Below the pieces are notes generated by a model. That model worked only from the letters and a program-made list of their open reading frames with translations. It was not told the DNA's origin and ran no database searches. Made by a program: the position numbers and the translations under genes. DNA of 64,000 nucleotides from Acestrorhynchus altus (taxonomy: Eukaryota > Chordata > Actinopteri > Characiformes > Acestrorhynchidae), in assembly GCA_034509495.1 (NCBI GenBank), contig CM067507.1, positions 29,994,892-30,058,891 of the forward strand, read 5' to 3'. Positions 36,605 through 49,451 of this stretch are shown here, piece after piece. How positions within the stretch are numbered: the stretch's first letter is position 1; every line of letters starts with the position of its first letter.

Positions 36605-36606
<2 letters not shown>

Positions 36607-37675
36607 CAGTGTGAGCAGTGTCTGTGTCTCTATATGTGAGTTAGTTTACAGTAGAAGTGGGGTAATCTTTGTAATCACAAGTTTGCTGACAGTACAGAGT
36701 ATGTTTACTTTTAATCACAAGCAGCTTGGAGTCTTCTGGATGAAAACGCAAAGCTTTGAAAGCCATGTCCTATTCCGTCTTCACCCGTGTGCTAGCCTAC
36801 TGTTACTAGCAGCACAGTGCTAAGGGTTTTGCTTTCTGTGTTGCATCTAAATTATGCAGCAATAAATTGTTTTGTTCTGTGTTCATTTTACGCACTATAC
36901 ATTAATTACCAACAATTATTTATTTATTTATTTATTTATTTTGGTAATCATTGGTTAGTTTCTCAGCCTGTTCAACTAATTCTTAAAAATTGTTCTTCAT
37001 AAAGTAACACAAATATGACTGTTGTTTGTTTGCTCCAACAAGATCTGTTAGCTGTTAAATAAATATGTTATTTGTGAATCATTATTATGTTCTTTTTCAC
37101 AATAAGAAAAATATCATTATGTTGTTGATATAGAATTAAAAAGGAACTGGTATCTACAAAACTTGTAAAGTCCCTGTGTCTTGCACTGTGGTTGTGTTAC
37201 TTACTGGAGTCAGTGACAGGTCCAGATACCAGATACAGAGAGAGAGCGAGAGAGAGAGAGATGTAATCTCTGGACATTCCCATCTCTAAATCAAACTGAA
37301 TGAGATATTAAATCAGATCTATTACTATAGCGGTGTTTACAACACATTGTTACAGATCAGCTTCATGGAAATCAGGAAGTAAGACAAAAAAAGCCCAAGT
37401 GAACAAGCCAGAGATGACAGTGGCAGGAAAAACTGGAAGGAAACCTTGGGAGGCACCAAGACTTACAATGTGGGACCCATCCTTTTTTAGTCACAACCAC
37501 TCATAAATGTCTAATAAATGGTACAAGGTCTCTTTGACACCATGCACTGTTAAGCTTACTGATGTAATCAATAATATGCCCTGTATGATTTAAGATGAAC
37601 AGATCATACATATTTCAATCATACAGAGCTTGTAGCTACTCAAGAAGCTGATGTTCTTGTGAAATTATGAAAGCT

Positions 37676-37891
37676 ACACTGTTAAAAGTGCAAGATCCTT
37701 GGATCCTTACTTTTGGAGGTTCTTCAGTATGAAACTGTGGAGAAACCTCACCTTGGTGCTTCAAGGAACCTTCAAGAAGCCTTCATCTTTCTTCTGAAGC
37801 TTCCTTGAAGCATCTTAAAAGGTTCCTCCCAAGTTTCATATTGAAGAACCTCTATAATTTTCTCAAGGATCTTGTATTTTTCAACAATGTG
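37676..37891. mobile_element. MITE with terminal inverted repeats ('gcaagatccttgg' family)
   Basis: ACACTGTTAAAAGTGCAAGA then TCCTTGG at the left pairs with CAAGGATCTTGTATTTTTCA then ACAATGTG at the right. Further inverted segments (GGTTCTTCAGTATGAAACT / AGTTTCATATTGAAGAACC) show the element is largely palindromic, about 216 bp. A related copy starts at 62317. Confidence 0.8.
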
Positions 37892-38766
37892 GCTTGCTAG
37901 ACAACTCTATTCCCATTCCCATTCCCATTACAAGGTTCCCGATTATGAAAATTCTAAAAGTATAAAAAGCTTCCTTGTCATTACAGCCCACCAGCAGTCA
38001 ACAGAGAGAGCAAGCATTGTGACATAAAGTGGACTCAAATCGTTCAGATTTAGGGTTATAAATAATCATTGTTAAATATAACGCATATGTCCACAGCAAA
38101 AGACTTACTACGAAAGGGATCACCAGACCATCACATCAAATTGCACTTAGATCTATAAAGCTGGCACTACTTTATGCCATTTGCCCACACTATGATGGTA
38201 TGCAGATGGTAAAAAACATCCCAACTCCAGAGTCGTAACAGTTCAGTAAGTAATATATGAGCTGACTATTTATGAAGTGGAGGTATGCACCGGCAATTGT
38301 ACACATCTATAGTGCCGGAATATACCAGAAAATGAAAAGATGATTTTATTCAGACTGAAAAATGTTTATGGAGGGGAACTGAGTGTAATGACTTTTGTGT
38401 CTGGTCAAGCACATTCTAATTGAAACCAACCACATGGCAAAGAAGATAATAGCTGGCATATGAAACCATTTAGTCTGTTCGCTGTAATGGACTCCCAGGG
38501 AGTTTTACTAACAAAGTTTATATCTGTGTATCCGTCAGGTCTTGGTTTTATGAACAGTAAGCCTTGCTGTCAGGCCTTAAGCAACAGTTATACAATTCTT
38601 TCACATAAACCAGCCTGTGAAGCCAATTATGACTGAGAATGTAAGATACACCCAGAGGGTTCCATGTAGGATGGACAAACTCGGATGAGCAAAGTAATGT
38701 ATCTGCAAACAGAGTCCTAGAAATGTTGTTACAGGTGATCATTGAGAGTATGATGGATGCATGCTT

Positions 38767-38767
<1 letters not shown>

Positions 38768-38838
<71 letters not shown>
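38768..38838. repeat. (CA)35 microsatellite
   Basis: Perfect CA run of about 71 bp, interrupted only after ATA. Frames across it are artefacts. Confidence 0.98.
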
Positions 38839-38841
<3 letters not shown>

Positions 38842-39009
38842 TTGTACACACAGCTGTCTTGCTGTGCTTTTGAAGAGGTCAGAGTTCAGGGCCAGCAGGA
38901 TGGCTGGAACACATGCAAGACAGATGTGCTGCATCACTGTGTGGTGTTTGTTTGTCATGCTGCATGTCTGTCATATTGCGTTTATCATCTGTTTTTTGCT
39001 TGTACACTG

Positions 39010-39465
39010 AAGAGAATGCTGCTCCCTACTTCACAGACCAACACCGGGGGGCTTTATATCCGTCTATCTGGCATGTAGCATTGATCTTACATTGGAAGCG
39101 TTGGAATGTTGGAATTTTTTCAGACGTTTTTGCTTTAAGGAAACATGTGGTTCATATGTTGTTCATTCTACCTCAGTAACTGCTGTTATCATGCACATCT
39201 ATATGTTACAGTATGTTACATATCTCGTGCACCTTATTCCCACCACAAACATTTCACTTCATTGTACCGTCCTGTCCTGTCTGTTAAACTGTCTCTTGTT
39301 TGCTGTATTTATTGTATTTATTGTAGTGTTTGCACTTTATGTCGTCCTATTGTATTGCTGCTCCATGTTGCACCTCGGTTCCTGGAGGAACGTAATTTCA
39401 TTGCACTGTGTACCTGTACTCGGTTGGAATGACAATAAAAAAGCCTTGACCTTGACCTTGATGAG
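39010..39465 (+). mobile_element. LINE 3' end with TTGAC-repeat tail
   Basis: CTCCCTACTTCACAGACCAA, CATTGTACCGTCCTGTCCTG, TGCACCTCGGTTCCTGGAGG, AACGTAATTTCATTGCACTG and GGAATGACAATAAAAAAGCC then TTGACCTTGACCTTGAT form the 3' untranslated end of a fish non-LTR retrotransposon that finishes in a short tandem repeat. The ACAATAAA polyadenylation-like signal and tail fix the orientation. The exact clade (Rex-like or other) is not decided. Confidence 0.7.
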
Positions 39466-39639
39466 TTCTACATCTTTAGACTTACAGCAGCATTATCTGA
39501 GAATATAAAGTTTTTGCTCCATACTCCCCCTACAGTCGTGGAATGTAATTGACACTCCACAGCCATGCACACATATTGTTTGTGGACAGTAAGGGCTATG
39601 TTATGTCAGACATGATAGAGTAGTGTTTGGCTATGGAAA

Positions 39640-39795
39640 TTGGCTGTCCTCCCCTAGATGTCAGGTAGACAGGTAGAGTGAGTGTGCTAACCTGTGATAG
39701 ACTGATTCCCTGTCCATGGGGTATTCCTGACTCATGTCTATTGATTCTGAGTAGGCTCTGCAACCTTGATAAGTGGATAGTTAGATGGATGGATG
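39640..39795 (+). mobile_element. SINE 3' fragment with (GGAT)n tail
   Basis: ACTGATTCCCTGTCCATGGG, TCTGAGTAGGCTCTGCAACC and TTGATAAGTGGATAGTTAGA then TGGATGGATGG match the usual 3' part of the tRNA-derived SINE type at 8955. Confidence 0.65.
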
Positions 39796-39821
39796 GAAGA
39801 AAGAAAAAAAAAGAGAGAGAG

Positions 39822-39841
39822 AATATATATATATATATATG
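39822..39841. repeat. (TA)n repeat
   Basis: Short AT run following an A/G-rich stretch. Confidence 0.9.
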
Positions 39842-41239
39842 CCACAAATAGAATGTGGTTGTTTTATATGGCAGTGTTTTTTTCCTCATGGGCCTCAAAC
39901 AGTGGTGACAATGACAACAGGTCTTGAATAAGTAAGTGAAAAGGAGCTGAAGTCCATACCTTATGTACCTCCAGCACATATAAACAAACCCCTTTTTCTG
40001 TTCTTTTTTTTTTTTTCATTGTGAAAAGTTATTTTAAATTATTATAATCCCTGTAACACTAAGATATGCAGACAGTTTACTGTGCTGGACATAAAAGGAT
40101 ATTGCATATTATTTGACAGTTCATAGTTTCATTTATGCATTTCACATTTGTCAGAGCACACAAAGAGCTGATTAAACTTTCTCAGGTCTAGTTTTTATAT
40201 TGGAATTACGTTTTATAATGAATTCATTATGAAACATTGTTGACCATTTTATGTATCTTTCATATCTTATACATCAAAAGTTTAACCACATAATTAGTGT
40301 TTGTATAATGATGTGAACTGTGCATTAAACTATGACTGTGCAGTTCTCCGTGCCTGTTTATATCTTCAGCTCTCACCAGTTCTTAAATAATCATAGAGTG
40401 GTCTGGAAACTAACACATAAACAAGAAGCTCTGTGTGATTGTTCAACATTCTGGCACTGTTTCCTTTGTTTTAGATTTGGTCAGCAGTGGCTCCAGCAGT
40501 GGGATGAGTGACAATCTACAGTCAGAACCCAGCTGGACTTACCATACAGCTTTTTACCCAGTTTTAAAAGGGTCTGGTATCAGGATCAACACAGTTCCTT
40601 AAGGCATACGTATATGCTGACCTCAGTACAGACGCTGAGAGCCCAGTCTGTCCTCACCCTCACACCATAGAGAGGAAGTGGCAGCTGAGTTGCAAATAAT
40701 ATTTAGAAACACCTGGTGTTTGGAAAAGAATGCATTAAACATATGCACACCCATAGTTAATGGAGGTTAGAGTCATTTTAAATCATGCATGTGAAATATT
40801 TTTGTGCAAACGAATGTTTTACTAAGATTTTATCCTCTTTATTGTGCCATATATGGCAAACATCTATGGGTCCAGACTTCAATTCCAGACTCTCATAACT
40901 GCATGTATAGCTTCAAAGTATTTAATAATTTGACCAGCACGTTGGTGCCTTTTATGGTGGACAATAGAAGTAAGGAAGGGCATCCAGCAGAAGAAGCTTT
41001 CCTAGTTTCACTGGCTTGGGGGATTCCCAAATCCAATCCTGATTTCTGAAAAACTCTTTTTATCCAAACTTTGCTCAGTTAAGCTCTTGACCGAAGATTT
41101 TGTCAGATGCTGAGATTCTCCTACACATGAGAAACTGTTCTATTCAGGAGATAAGACTGGAGGCTACCAGGAAGTCAGAATCTATTTCTGTTAGTTCCTG
41201 AGGGAGTTGGAAGATCCAGAGTAGCAATGCACTACAATT

Positions 41240-41900
41240 GGATGTGGTTTGTCTAGAATTGCTCCAGACCCTGGATGTTTGGAGCTATCCTGATTGACAC
41301 ATCTCTGTGATTAAATGTGGAACTGTCACATGAACTGGGAATAGTGGTCCTCATTTTTAAGTCAGGGGACCAAAGAGTGTGCAAATCTTATCTTATCTTA
41401 TCATCTTATCTCCTGTGAGAGGCGTTCTTGTGTGCTGGAGCCAGAAATACAAGCTGTCCTGTCCTTGTAGTCTGGGGGAGATCTGTGTCCATATTGTTGC
41501 CCTAATGAAGGTTGTTCCTCTGCAGTACAAAACAATCAGTATAAGAGTCAGCATCTCCACGTCTGAGCTCATGGTTGAATGGCATGCTCCCTCTAGGTAG
41601 TGGGTGTGAATCTACCCCAAGTGGAGGTGTTGAAGTGTCCTGGGGGTTTGTGCACAAGTGATGGGAAGAGGGGTTTTGGTGCTACAGCTGCAGAAATGTG
41701 GTTGCTATACTGGACCACAGTGGTGAAGAGAGAGCTGAGCTATACATCAAAACCTTCTTTCATGGTCAGGAACGAGAATATGAGAATACGAATGCAAGGA
41801 GCTCAAATGAGTCGTCTCAAGCAGGCAGCTGGGATAACTCTTCTGATATCTGAGACAAGCTCATAGTACAACTGCTACTCCTTCACACAGAGAAGAGCCA
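41240..41900 (+). pseudogene. LINE ORF2 remnant (distinct from L2)
   Basis: Fragments in order match a fish non-LTR ORF2. LQTLDVWSYPD at about 41256 and GNSGPHF near 41338 (functional form VVVPLFKKGDR, before the RT core) are followed by ISTSELMVEW (41555-41585). Then come LPQVEVLKC and CTSDGKRG (41609-41665), VVKRELSYTSKPSF (41720-41760) and MRIRMQGAQMSRLKQAAGI (41780-41840), the C-terminal motifs usually reading YLGVLFTSDG, VVKRELSRKAKLS and MRLRIQAAEMSFLRRVAG. The catalytic RT palm is deleted and there are stops and frameshifts. Clade not assigned. Confidence 0.8.
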
Positions 41901-42687
41901 GAGAACCAAAGATGATTTAAGAATATGCCTGGGCTTCTTTGGTTGCTCCATTGCAAGAGCAATCCTGAACTGGTTCGAGCTATTTGACTCAGGATGTACA
42001 GTTACACAAGTTACACCTTTACACATGTTCCTCAAGGGTTCCATGTCCATCTGGATGAAACTACTGCTAGAAGTTTCAAGCTTCTGAATAACAATGCATG
42101 CATTTCACATTGACTCTTTATCAGCTCAGCACAGTTATTTGAACAGTGCCCAATTTATCAGCAGCTTCATTTCCCTGTTCTTCACATCTTTAAACTTAAT
42201 CTCTCTGCAACGCTGGAAGCCGGACTTGTGCCAAAGATGACAGCGCCCTCCCAGTATCTGTTGGCAGGGAATAAATTTGAGCCCCGATCATCAAAAAAGG
42301 AAGAAGAAGAAGAAGAAAAAAACAGGCCACGCACTTTCGCCGTGCATCTCTCCAAACTCAGCTGTGGCAAGGTCCAGGAAAACAAGCACTCTTTCTGTGG
42401 AGGAGAGCAGTGGGAAGTTTAGAGATGAAAGGATGTGAAAAATGACTCCCTCTGCTCTCACAGGGAGTGTTGTTGCAAGCGCCAGGCTCCTGCATGAAGC
42501 ATTCCCGATGTGTTGATGGACTAAACATCTTAAAACACTCAAAGAAGACTCTGAACTTGGATAAACTTGTGGTAATTGCTCCACAATTGATGACAGTTGC
42601 AATAGGAAGTTTGGCTTCCTAAAGAAATGGATCTCAAACTAGCCTTCGCATCCATCAGTGTCGTGATCTCTTACCATACCTGCACTG

Positions 42688-43170
42688 ATGTTTACGTTTA
42701 GGGCATTTTGCAGAGACACTTATCCAAAATGACTTGCAAAAGTCCCTTGCTGTTCACCCAAATATTGTTTGCTAGTTTGCAGAGAGTAAAATTCAGAGAT
42801 ACTTCTAGCTTAGATGTTGCCAAATATAAATGTATGAATGGAGATACTCAACATATTACAGTTTGTCACACAAGACAGTGTAATTATAATCTTTTGAGTT
42901 AAATGCTCTTTAAGATGTGGGTTTTCAGTTTGATGACATCAAGTGACCCCCAGGGCAAGTTCGTTCCACCACTTTGGTGTCAGCACGGAAAAGAGTCTGA
43001 TTGCTTGCCTTCCATGCAGCTTGTGGGATGCTGGGTCCAGCCGAGCTGTACTTGATGACCATTTCCATCAAGTACGAAGGGGCTGGTCCATTTTTGGCTT
43101 TGTAGACGTGCATCAGGGTTATAAATTTGATGCTGGAATCTACAGGAAGCCAGTGGCCTGTGTTAGGTAT
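42688..43170 (-). mobile_element. LINE-2 3' fragment in reverse
   Basis: TTTACGTTTAGGGCATTTTG, CAGAGACACTTATCCAAAAT and GACTTGCAAAAG (42691-42740) is a decayed reversed L2-type tail. The minus-strand frame at 42925-43113 reads HVYKAKNGPAPSYLMEMV and then FRADTKVVERTCPG, the L2 C-terminal motif YKAKNGPAPPYL. Sequence between about 42750 and 42930 is unassigned. Confidence 0.7.
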
Positions 43171-44099
43171 TCACTGTTAATAGTGGTTTAAATGAATGGT
43201 TCATTTGTTCAGTTGTGACATGTGAGGGTGAATTATGATTACCTTAAATCAACATAGAATAGTTAAGATTATTAATTACCATTCAAATGCAGCTTGTAGA
43301 GTTTGTATACAATGATTCTTCTTGTTTTAGAAGTAACATTTCTTGCAGCAGGCTCACATATTTTCACATTCTCTGTACACAAGCTCTCAGATGAATCTGA
43401 ATGCTGAATTTGGAATGCGAATGCATTTTTTTTGGTTAAAGCCCACCAATCGGACGTCAGTCCAACTCCCACCTCACTGTGACCTCCTCATGTGAATTAA
43501 TAAGCCATTGTTTGCCTCTCTGGCAGTTGTATGAGCCACAGCAGCCTTGTCCTGATGCCAGGAGGCAGACATTTCATCTGTCGCCATGCTGACTAGCTGC
43601 CAGTAATAACAAATGTCCCAAGTTCCAGTGTGTTTGTGTCGTCAATACTGTACGATCACTCACGATAAGAATTGTCTTCCCCAGGATGCGCAACCCACAT
43701 GCTCTATAAATACCCCTGCACTCTATCCCAGATACAGATTTTTTTTTGCACAAGGCCTTCTAACAAAGGCCCCATTTAAACCTTTACCCATGCGATTTTG
43801 GGGTAATGATGCAGCAATGAATTTGTGCATCTTGAAAGTGTGGAGTGGTTTTGGATAGAATTTCATTGACAAAGACTCCGTGTTAGAGGTTTTTCATTTG
43901 TCAGGCTTGGCAGTAATTGTGTAGCAATACCTTATAATGGATATAATGTGAAATATAGCAACATGCCTACAAATGCCTAGTTTTTACCTTTGTAAAATTA
44001 ATGTTTTGTGTTTTTTTTGGCTCCATCACATAATTGTACTGCTAAACATTCCCGGAACCATTGGTACTCACCTTGATCTTGCCATTTCCTTTTAAAACT

Positions 44100-44440
44100 C
44101 ACTGGTCACTCCATCGGCGGAAGCACAGAGCTATGGTGTAGTTGTGGATGACCAGTTATCGTTCTCGGCTTTTGTTGCACACCGGACCCGGTCATGCAGG
44201 TTTCTCCTTTACAACAGAATTCAGCCCTTTCTGTCTAGAGAGGCCACTCAGGTGCTTGTTCAGTCTCTTGTCATTTGAAGACTAGACTACTGCAGCTCCC
44301 TTCTAGTTGTGAATCATCAGGCCCCTGAAACTGATCCTAAATTCAACAACTTGATTCATCTTCAATGTTCCTTAATTCACTCCACTGTGCTGTGTTCCGT
44401 TCACTGGCTTCCTGTAGCTGCTCACATCAGATATGTATAT
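44100..44440 (+). pseudogene. LINE-2 reverse transcriptase C-terminal fragment
   Basis: Translating around frame breaks gives GVVVDDQLSFSAFVAHRTRS, CRFLLYNRIQPFLS, a stop before RLDYCSSLLV, and VHWLPVAAHIRY at the end. These are the same motifs as in the L2 fragment at 25868-26595 (LGVLIDSDLSFSSF, RIDYCNSLL), continuing into the WLPVAAH motif that opens the copy at 19318. Confidence 0.85.
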
Positions 44441-44786
44441 ACTGTATTATTCTGAGATGTAACTGAGCTGCCAGTGCCAAATGACTACAAAGAAGAAAGC
44501 AATGTTCTTGTTGTTGCACTCTCAGCAACTCAGAATCTTACTTTTGTGGATAATTTTTTAAATAAACCGAACCATTGACAAGAAAAGTGCTTTGTGAGGG
44601 AAACAATCCAAATAATTTTAATTATAATATTTTGTACTTTATTATAATATTTTTTATTTTTATTAGGATTGCTTAAATAGCTAAGTGAAGTTTTCAGGGA
44701 GAGCTTTAGTATCAGACATGAAGCTCAAGCGCAGAAGATTTAACTCCATATTCATACTCAGAGGGGGTAAGAGAGGAACATGTTTT

Positions 44787-44790
<4 letters not shown>

Positions 44791-44879
<89 letters not shown>

Positions 44880-44892
44880 GGTGGGTGTGTGT

Positions 44893-44931
<39 letters not shown>
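44791..44931. repeat. Composite (GT)n-(GGGT)n-(GA)n tract
   Basis: (GT)40 at 44791-44870, four GGGT units at 44871-44886, a short GTGTGTTA, then (GA)n at 44894-44931. Confidence 0.98.
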
Positions 44932-44933
<2 letters not shown>

Positions 44934-45289
44934 CCTTTTCACAGAAAATTCTCAGGAGATTCTCAGTGTCAAGACTGAAAAAATTACATGCATTTTGAAA
45001 TGCTATGTAAATATTTTAATGAAAACATAAACTGTTGGCTTTCATTGTCTAGCATGAGTACAGTTTTCTTTTGTACTGAGAAAAAAAGTCTTTTCAAAGT
45101 CTGTCATTCACACAGTCTTAGCAGTGGTGAGATTTCAGCAAAATGAAATTGGGGGTTTGGATTTAGGACCACTGGACTGCAAGAAATTCTTGAATTGCTT
45201 TGTTTTTGGACTGGAAAGCAAATTCTGCACTGTTTAGTACCAGGTTCTGTACAGTGGGGCATTTTATAGCACACTGGGTGCTTCTGATG

Positions 45290-45365
45290 CCTTTGGAACC
45301 AACTGTAGTTCTTCTATGGCATCACTCAAAGAACCATTTAAAGAACCTGTTTTCAAGAGCATACA
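45290..45365. repeat. AAAGAACC-type MITE fragment
   Basis: TTTGGAACCAACTGTAGTTC, TCAAAGAACCATTTAAAGAA and CCTGTTTTCAAGAGC match the recurring family at 54640-54740. Confidence 0.5.
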
Positions 45366-45692
45366 GTACGTAAAGTGTAGCTAGTTTATTCTTGTGGACT
45401 TGCTGAACTTGTTTTTTGGACAGCATCTCTGAAAAGAAATCAGTTTGAACATCATCAGCATCTAAATTTATTTTCATTGTTCTTTCTTTCAGAACTCTAT
45501 TCTTAAATCATCACACAGTGAATCGAGTGCTCTTTATTTAGAGCTCCTCCCTGCACCTCATCCTGTGTGTTACGCTTTCCTGCGCTTTATTGTCTTTACA
45601 TACAGTGCCGAGGCCTTGAGCCGATCCTGCAGCTGCTCTCCACTGCCTCCCACTTCCAGCTTAGCATGGCCTCCTGCCCTACACACAGAAAG

Positions 45693-45701
<9 letters not shown>

Positions 45702-45765
<64 letters not shown>
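45702..45765. repeat. (CA)32 microsatellite
   Basis: Perfect CA run of about 64 bp, preceded by a short CT run. Confidence 0.98.
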
Positions 45766-45766
<1 letters not shown>

Positions 45767-46121
45767 GAGACAACAATCCTCTTCAGACAGCAGCTGACAG
45801 GGAGAATGAGAAACAGAGAATGTAAAAGAGGTGCAAGAGTCTTAGTTTGGTGCTTGATTGTTACACCTCGTTTGCTTATATATTTTTGGGATTGCATGCA
45901 AGTTCAGTTATGGGAAAAATTACAGAAACCTCAAGAATGTAGAGGCACATATATGTATAATTAATGTAATACCTACAAAGTGGGTGTTGTACCAGAACAA
46001 CAGAAGAAATTGCTTTTCCCACAATTCATAAGCATTGCTGTCATGTGTGATTTAGTAGGCTGACATAGATGCAAGGGGTAAGATAAAGGTCTTATGAGTT
46101 GCTGAGAGACATATTTTTAAA

Positions 46122-46204
46122 GTATTATTATTATTATTATTATTATTATATTATATTATATTATATTATATTATATTATATTATATTATATTAATATATT
46201 ATAT
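46122..46204. repeat. (TTA)n(TTATA)n microsatellite
   Basis: TTA units pass into about ten pentanucleotide TTATA units, ending in ATATATTATATT. The neighbouring MITE begins about 30 bp later. Confidence 0.95.
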
Positions 46205-46233
46205 TGTTTCTTTATTTCTATTTTTTAATACAA

Positions 46234-46614
46234 CACATGGACACAAGTTTTGGAGTACCTGTAATCAAGTTCACCCTGTTCTTGTTGGACTGACAGCCTC
46301 TACCATCCAAGGAAGGCTTTCTACTAGATTTTTGACCATTGCTGTGAGGATTGGATTGTTGACAAAGGTTATTAGTGTTGTCAAAATATTAGATTATCAC
46401 CATCCCACCTCCTCATCTACTCCCCAGCTCACCCCAAAAGTACTGGATGGAGCACTGTCGTTCCATGGATCACAATCCAGTTGCTCCACAGCACAATGAT
46501 GGTAGCTTTACACCCTTATAGCCCACAGCCGTGTGTGCACTTGCACATCTGTGTCAGCAATGTCTGCAAATGAATGCATTCATTTGTCCACAAACATGTG
46601 GATATATGTAGTGT
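46234..46614. mobile_element. MITE, 'tattgggacacc' family, copy 3
   Basis: CACATGGACACAAGTTTTGG at the left; AAGGCTTTCTACTAGATTTT, CATTGCTGTGAGGATTGGAT and TCCAGTTGCTCCACAGCACA inside; GTCCACAAACATGTGGATAT then ATGTAGTGTA at the right. Nearly complete at about 380 bp. Confidence 0.85.
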
Positions 46615-46629
46615 ATGTGTTTATCCACG

Positions 46630-47955
46630 TTGAAATTGGAGTTATTCATTACTTCAGCTGAGAGCTTGATAACTTATGCATTAAAAATACATTGGATAAT
46701 CTTGGCCCATACAATATTTCATTTTTCAGTTGCCCTTGCATGCTGAAAGAAATATTTACAAGGGTTATTTAATAACTTCTACCATATATAAAACAGTGGA
46801 CAGAACCATATGAATACATTTTGGAAAAAAATGATATACAGTACTTACAGAAATGCAAAACACAGACTGTAACTGTGTAAAAATGGGAGGGATCACTGAT
46901 GGTGTCAACCCTTAAACTAAAAGAGACATTAACCATAAGTGCACAAGTTTGGATTAGAGCAGCAGGCCTGCCGAGGTGCTGCTGAAACCAGAACTTTGAC
47001 GTGCGAGGCAGGCTGGCTGAGAAGTGCACGCAGCACCAATAGAAAAACATAGGCTGGACATTGTAGTGATATTTTCCCATGTTCTTGGGTAAACCTTGAC
47101 TCTAACCTTTGCATTAATGAGGTGGGAATGAGTCCAAAATCAAGGTATCCTGTAGTTTAGTTTCAGCTCCTCCTACAGTTTTAATGCCGCTCTGAGACTC
47201 TGCACTATGTAACTGTAGAGAGAAGTGGAAGAGGCACATCATATGCTCTGCATGTGTACGTATGGGGTGTGCCTGACCTTAGCAAATATAAACAAAGGCA
47301 TTAATGATCCTCAGAGAACACATGTGCACTTCATGTATATTACTGTAGTTAAGAATAATATACAAACAGATCTTTAAGGAAGCCTTGAGCTCTCCTATTG
47401 ATTGGTCAGTGTCAACAAGTCCTGGTAGCTTGCTCTGCTATGTCACAGGTGCCCATCATAGAGAACAACATAGTATCTTCAGTCCAGTGTGAATCCAATG
47501 CATGGATCTGCTGCCCTTGGAGTCCATTATGTAGCATTTTCACCTTAAAATAACTTCAGAATCATTTTAATGCTCTACTATCTTGTCATAGGGAGAATGG
47601 GGTCTCTATTATTTCCCCTTGAGCCAGAATGCTGCTACTGCACTATGTAACTTTGGTAAAGCAATTAAGACAACACTCACAGGATAAACAATGCAAAACA
47701 GTGCTTAATTAGAGGCATATTCCAGAGTAATCAGAGTAAAATCCTGTAATATTACTCTATCGCTGTTCACGTGCTACTTTCATTTCATATTCAAGTTCTC
47801 GATCTGTTTGTTTGAATGCTGTGTAATGCATGCCCTGGCTCAAAGAGGGCTGTAGGGGGAGCCCAGGAGCAAGAAAAACAATTCTTTAATGATGCTGAAA
47901 TAATATCCTCTTGAATACTCTGTGTAATTGGCAAGAAACTGGTGATAAAATATGT
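46630..47955 (+). other. intronic stretch without recognised features
   Basis: No supported gene or element. The frames at 46769-47114 on the minus strand overlap each other and resemble nothing. Confidence 0.5.
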
Positions 47956-47962
47956 ATAACAG

Positions 47963-48467
47963 TTAGGGCTGGGTGATAAATTCATAACCCAGAACGTTTG
48001 AGCTGAATGGCGATATAAAATGTATGATGTGAAAAATACATAATGAAAATAAATAATCTTTTTTAACATATTGTAACATACAGATATTAAATCTTCATTT
48101 AAACAAAATTAAGAGGTGAAGGTAAGGTTACTTCAAAATATTAATAAAATGTGAATAAAAAACAATTAGAACATTTTTTTAAGCTAATTGCTGTTCCTGC
48201 TTTTCTATGTCTATGGGAGTGTCCTATCTTCTTCCTCACAAGACAATTGCATTTCAATTAAATACATTTTAATGATGGAGGGGTGGAGTGCAGACCAGAG
48301 GATCCCAAACCAGAGAATGAGGGAGCAGAAAAAAGGCTTTTCAGAGGATTGAACAGAATGTTATTTACAATCTTTAAAACTCATTATTAACAATGCCTCA
48401 GCTCATATCTCATTCTGTTTATATCTTGATATGTTTTAAAATAGTAATATATCACCCAGTCCTAATC
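47963..48467. mobile_element. hAT-like MITE with 'agggctgggtgata' termini
   Basis: TTAGGGCTGGGTGATAAATT at the left and AATATATCACCCAGTCCTAA at the right are inverted. The interior (ATGGCGATATAAAATGTATG, CTGTTTATATCTTGATATGT) matches the short copy at 20735. About 500 bp and non-coding. A target duplication is not clear. Confidence 0.75.
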
Positions 48468-48477
48468 AGAATGCACA

Positions 48478-48785
48478 GGGGTTACAATTCAATATATTCA
48501 ATATATTGCAATACTGTATGGAAAACCATGTCTTGCAATTTAAAAAAATCCTGTCTGTAGTATGGCCAGAAACAGCCTTGGGTCCTTGGGGAGTGTCTGT
48601 GTGCCAGCCTACTGTAGCTAACAACCCCGTGTTAAGCATGCAGTAAGAGAGGATGGATTTTACACAGTACACACTGTTTAATATAATAAAAGTTACAAAA
48701 TTACAGATGTGGGCAATATTATGTCGGTCAAAGGGGCCTGGAGGTCCATTTTGGTCCATTTTCAGTTAATTGCCCAACCCTGTAT
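48478..48785. mobile_element. Second hAT-like MITE, adjacent
   Basis: CAGGGGTTACAATTCAATAT then ATTCAATATATTGCAATACT at the left; AGTTAATTGCCCAACCCTGT at the right. Ends of the CAGGGTTGGGCAAT type, about 10 bp from the previous MITE. Confidence 0.5.
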
Positions 48786-49451
48786 TACAGTATAAAAACA
48801 CCAATGTATCTATAAAATGTGATTAAAAGTCTGATCTGAAGACAAAGTACAGCATTTTCTTAAACCCCTACTGAAGGACCCCCTAGAAATTCGGAACACC
48901 TAGAAGTGTCTGTGTAAACACAGTTAACACACATCTCCAGGTACACGCTCTCTCCAAGCACAGAGCTTTAGTGGACTGTAGAGACCCTCCATCATCTTGT
49001 AGGAATGCATGTTTTGTGTGAACAGCTCATTTCAGTGCTTTTATGCTCTCTCAATCACATTTGATCCAAAGCATGAGAAGCAGTTTTGGGGAACAGGAGG
49101 ATGAAAATCTGGCTCTTTTCAAACACACTGGGTTTATGCATGGCATCCAGTGTGGTGACGGCTCTCCTGTGACCCATGGGGCTGCACTGGTCCACACGGG
49201 TTGTATGGTGTACTTTATGACACGTGCTTTCTATCAGTGGAATGTTGTAAATGAGGTGTTTGGAGGCTGTGAACACACTAGGTACAGTGTGTTCATCCTG
49301 TAGGCCTTTCTGGTAGTAATTTCCAGGATCTGATGAAGTAGATGAAAGTTAGTATGCATCGTTCCAAGGATCTGCCAGTGTGCTGCAAATTGGATTAAGT
49401 ATTTGTTTTTATCTAACAGGAAAATGTGTTTAAAACTCAAGATATGAAAGA

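Noticed and set aside
38548..39078. Frames with long Cys-Val or Thr-His runs
   Set aside because: They are translations of the CA microsatellite. The same holds at 3843-4064, 44685-44998 and 45565-45897.
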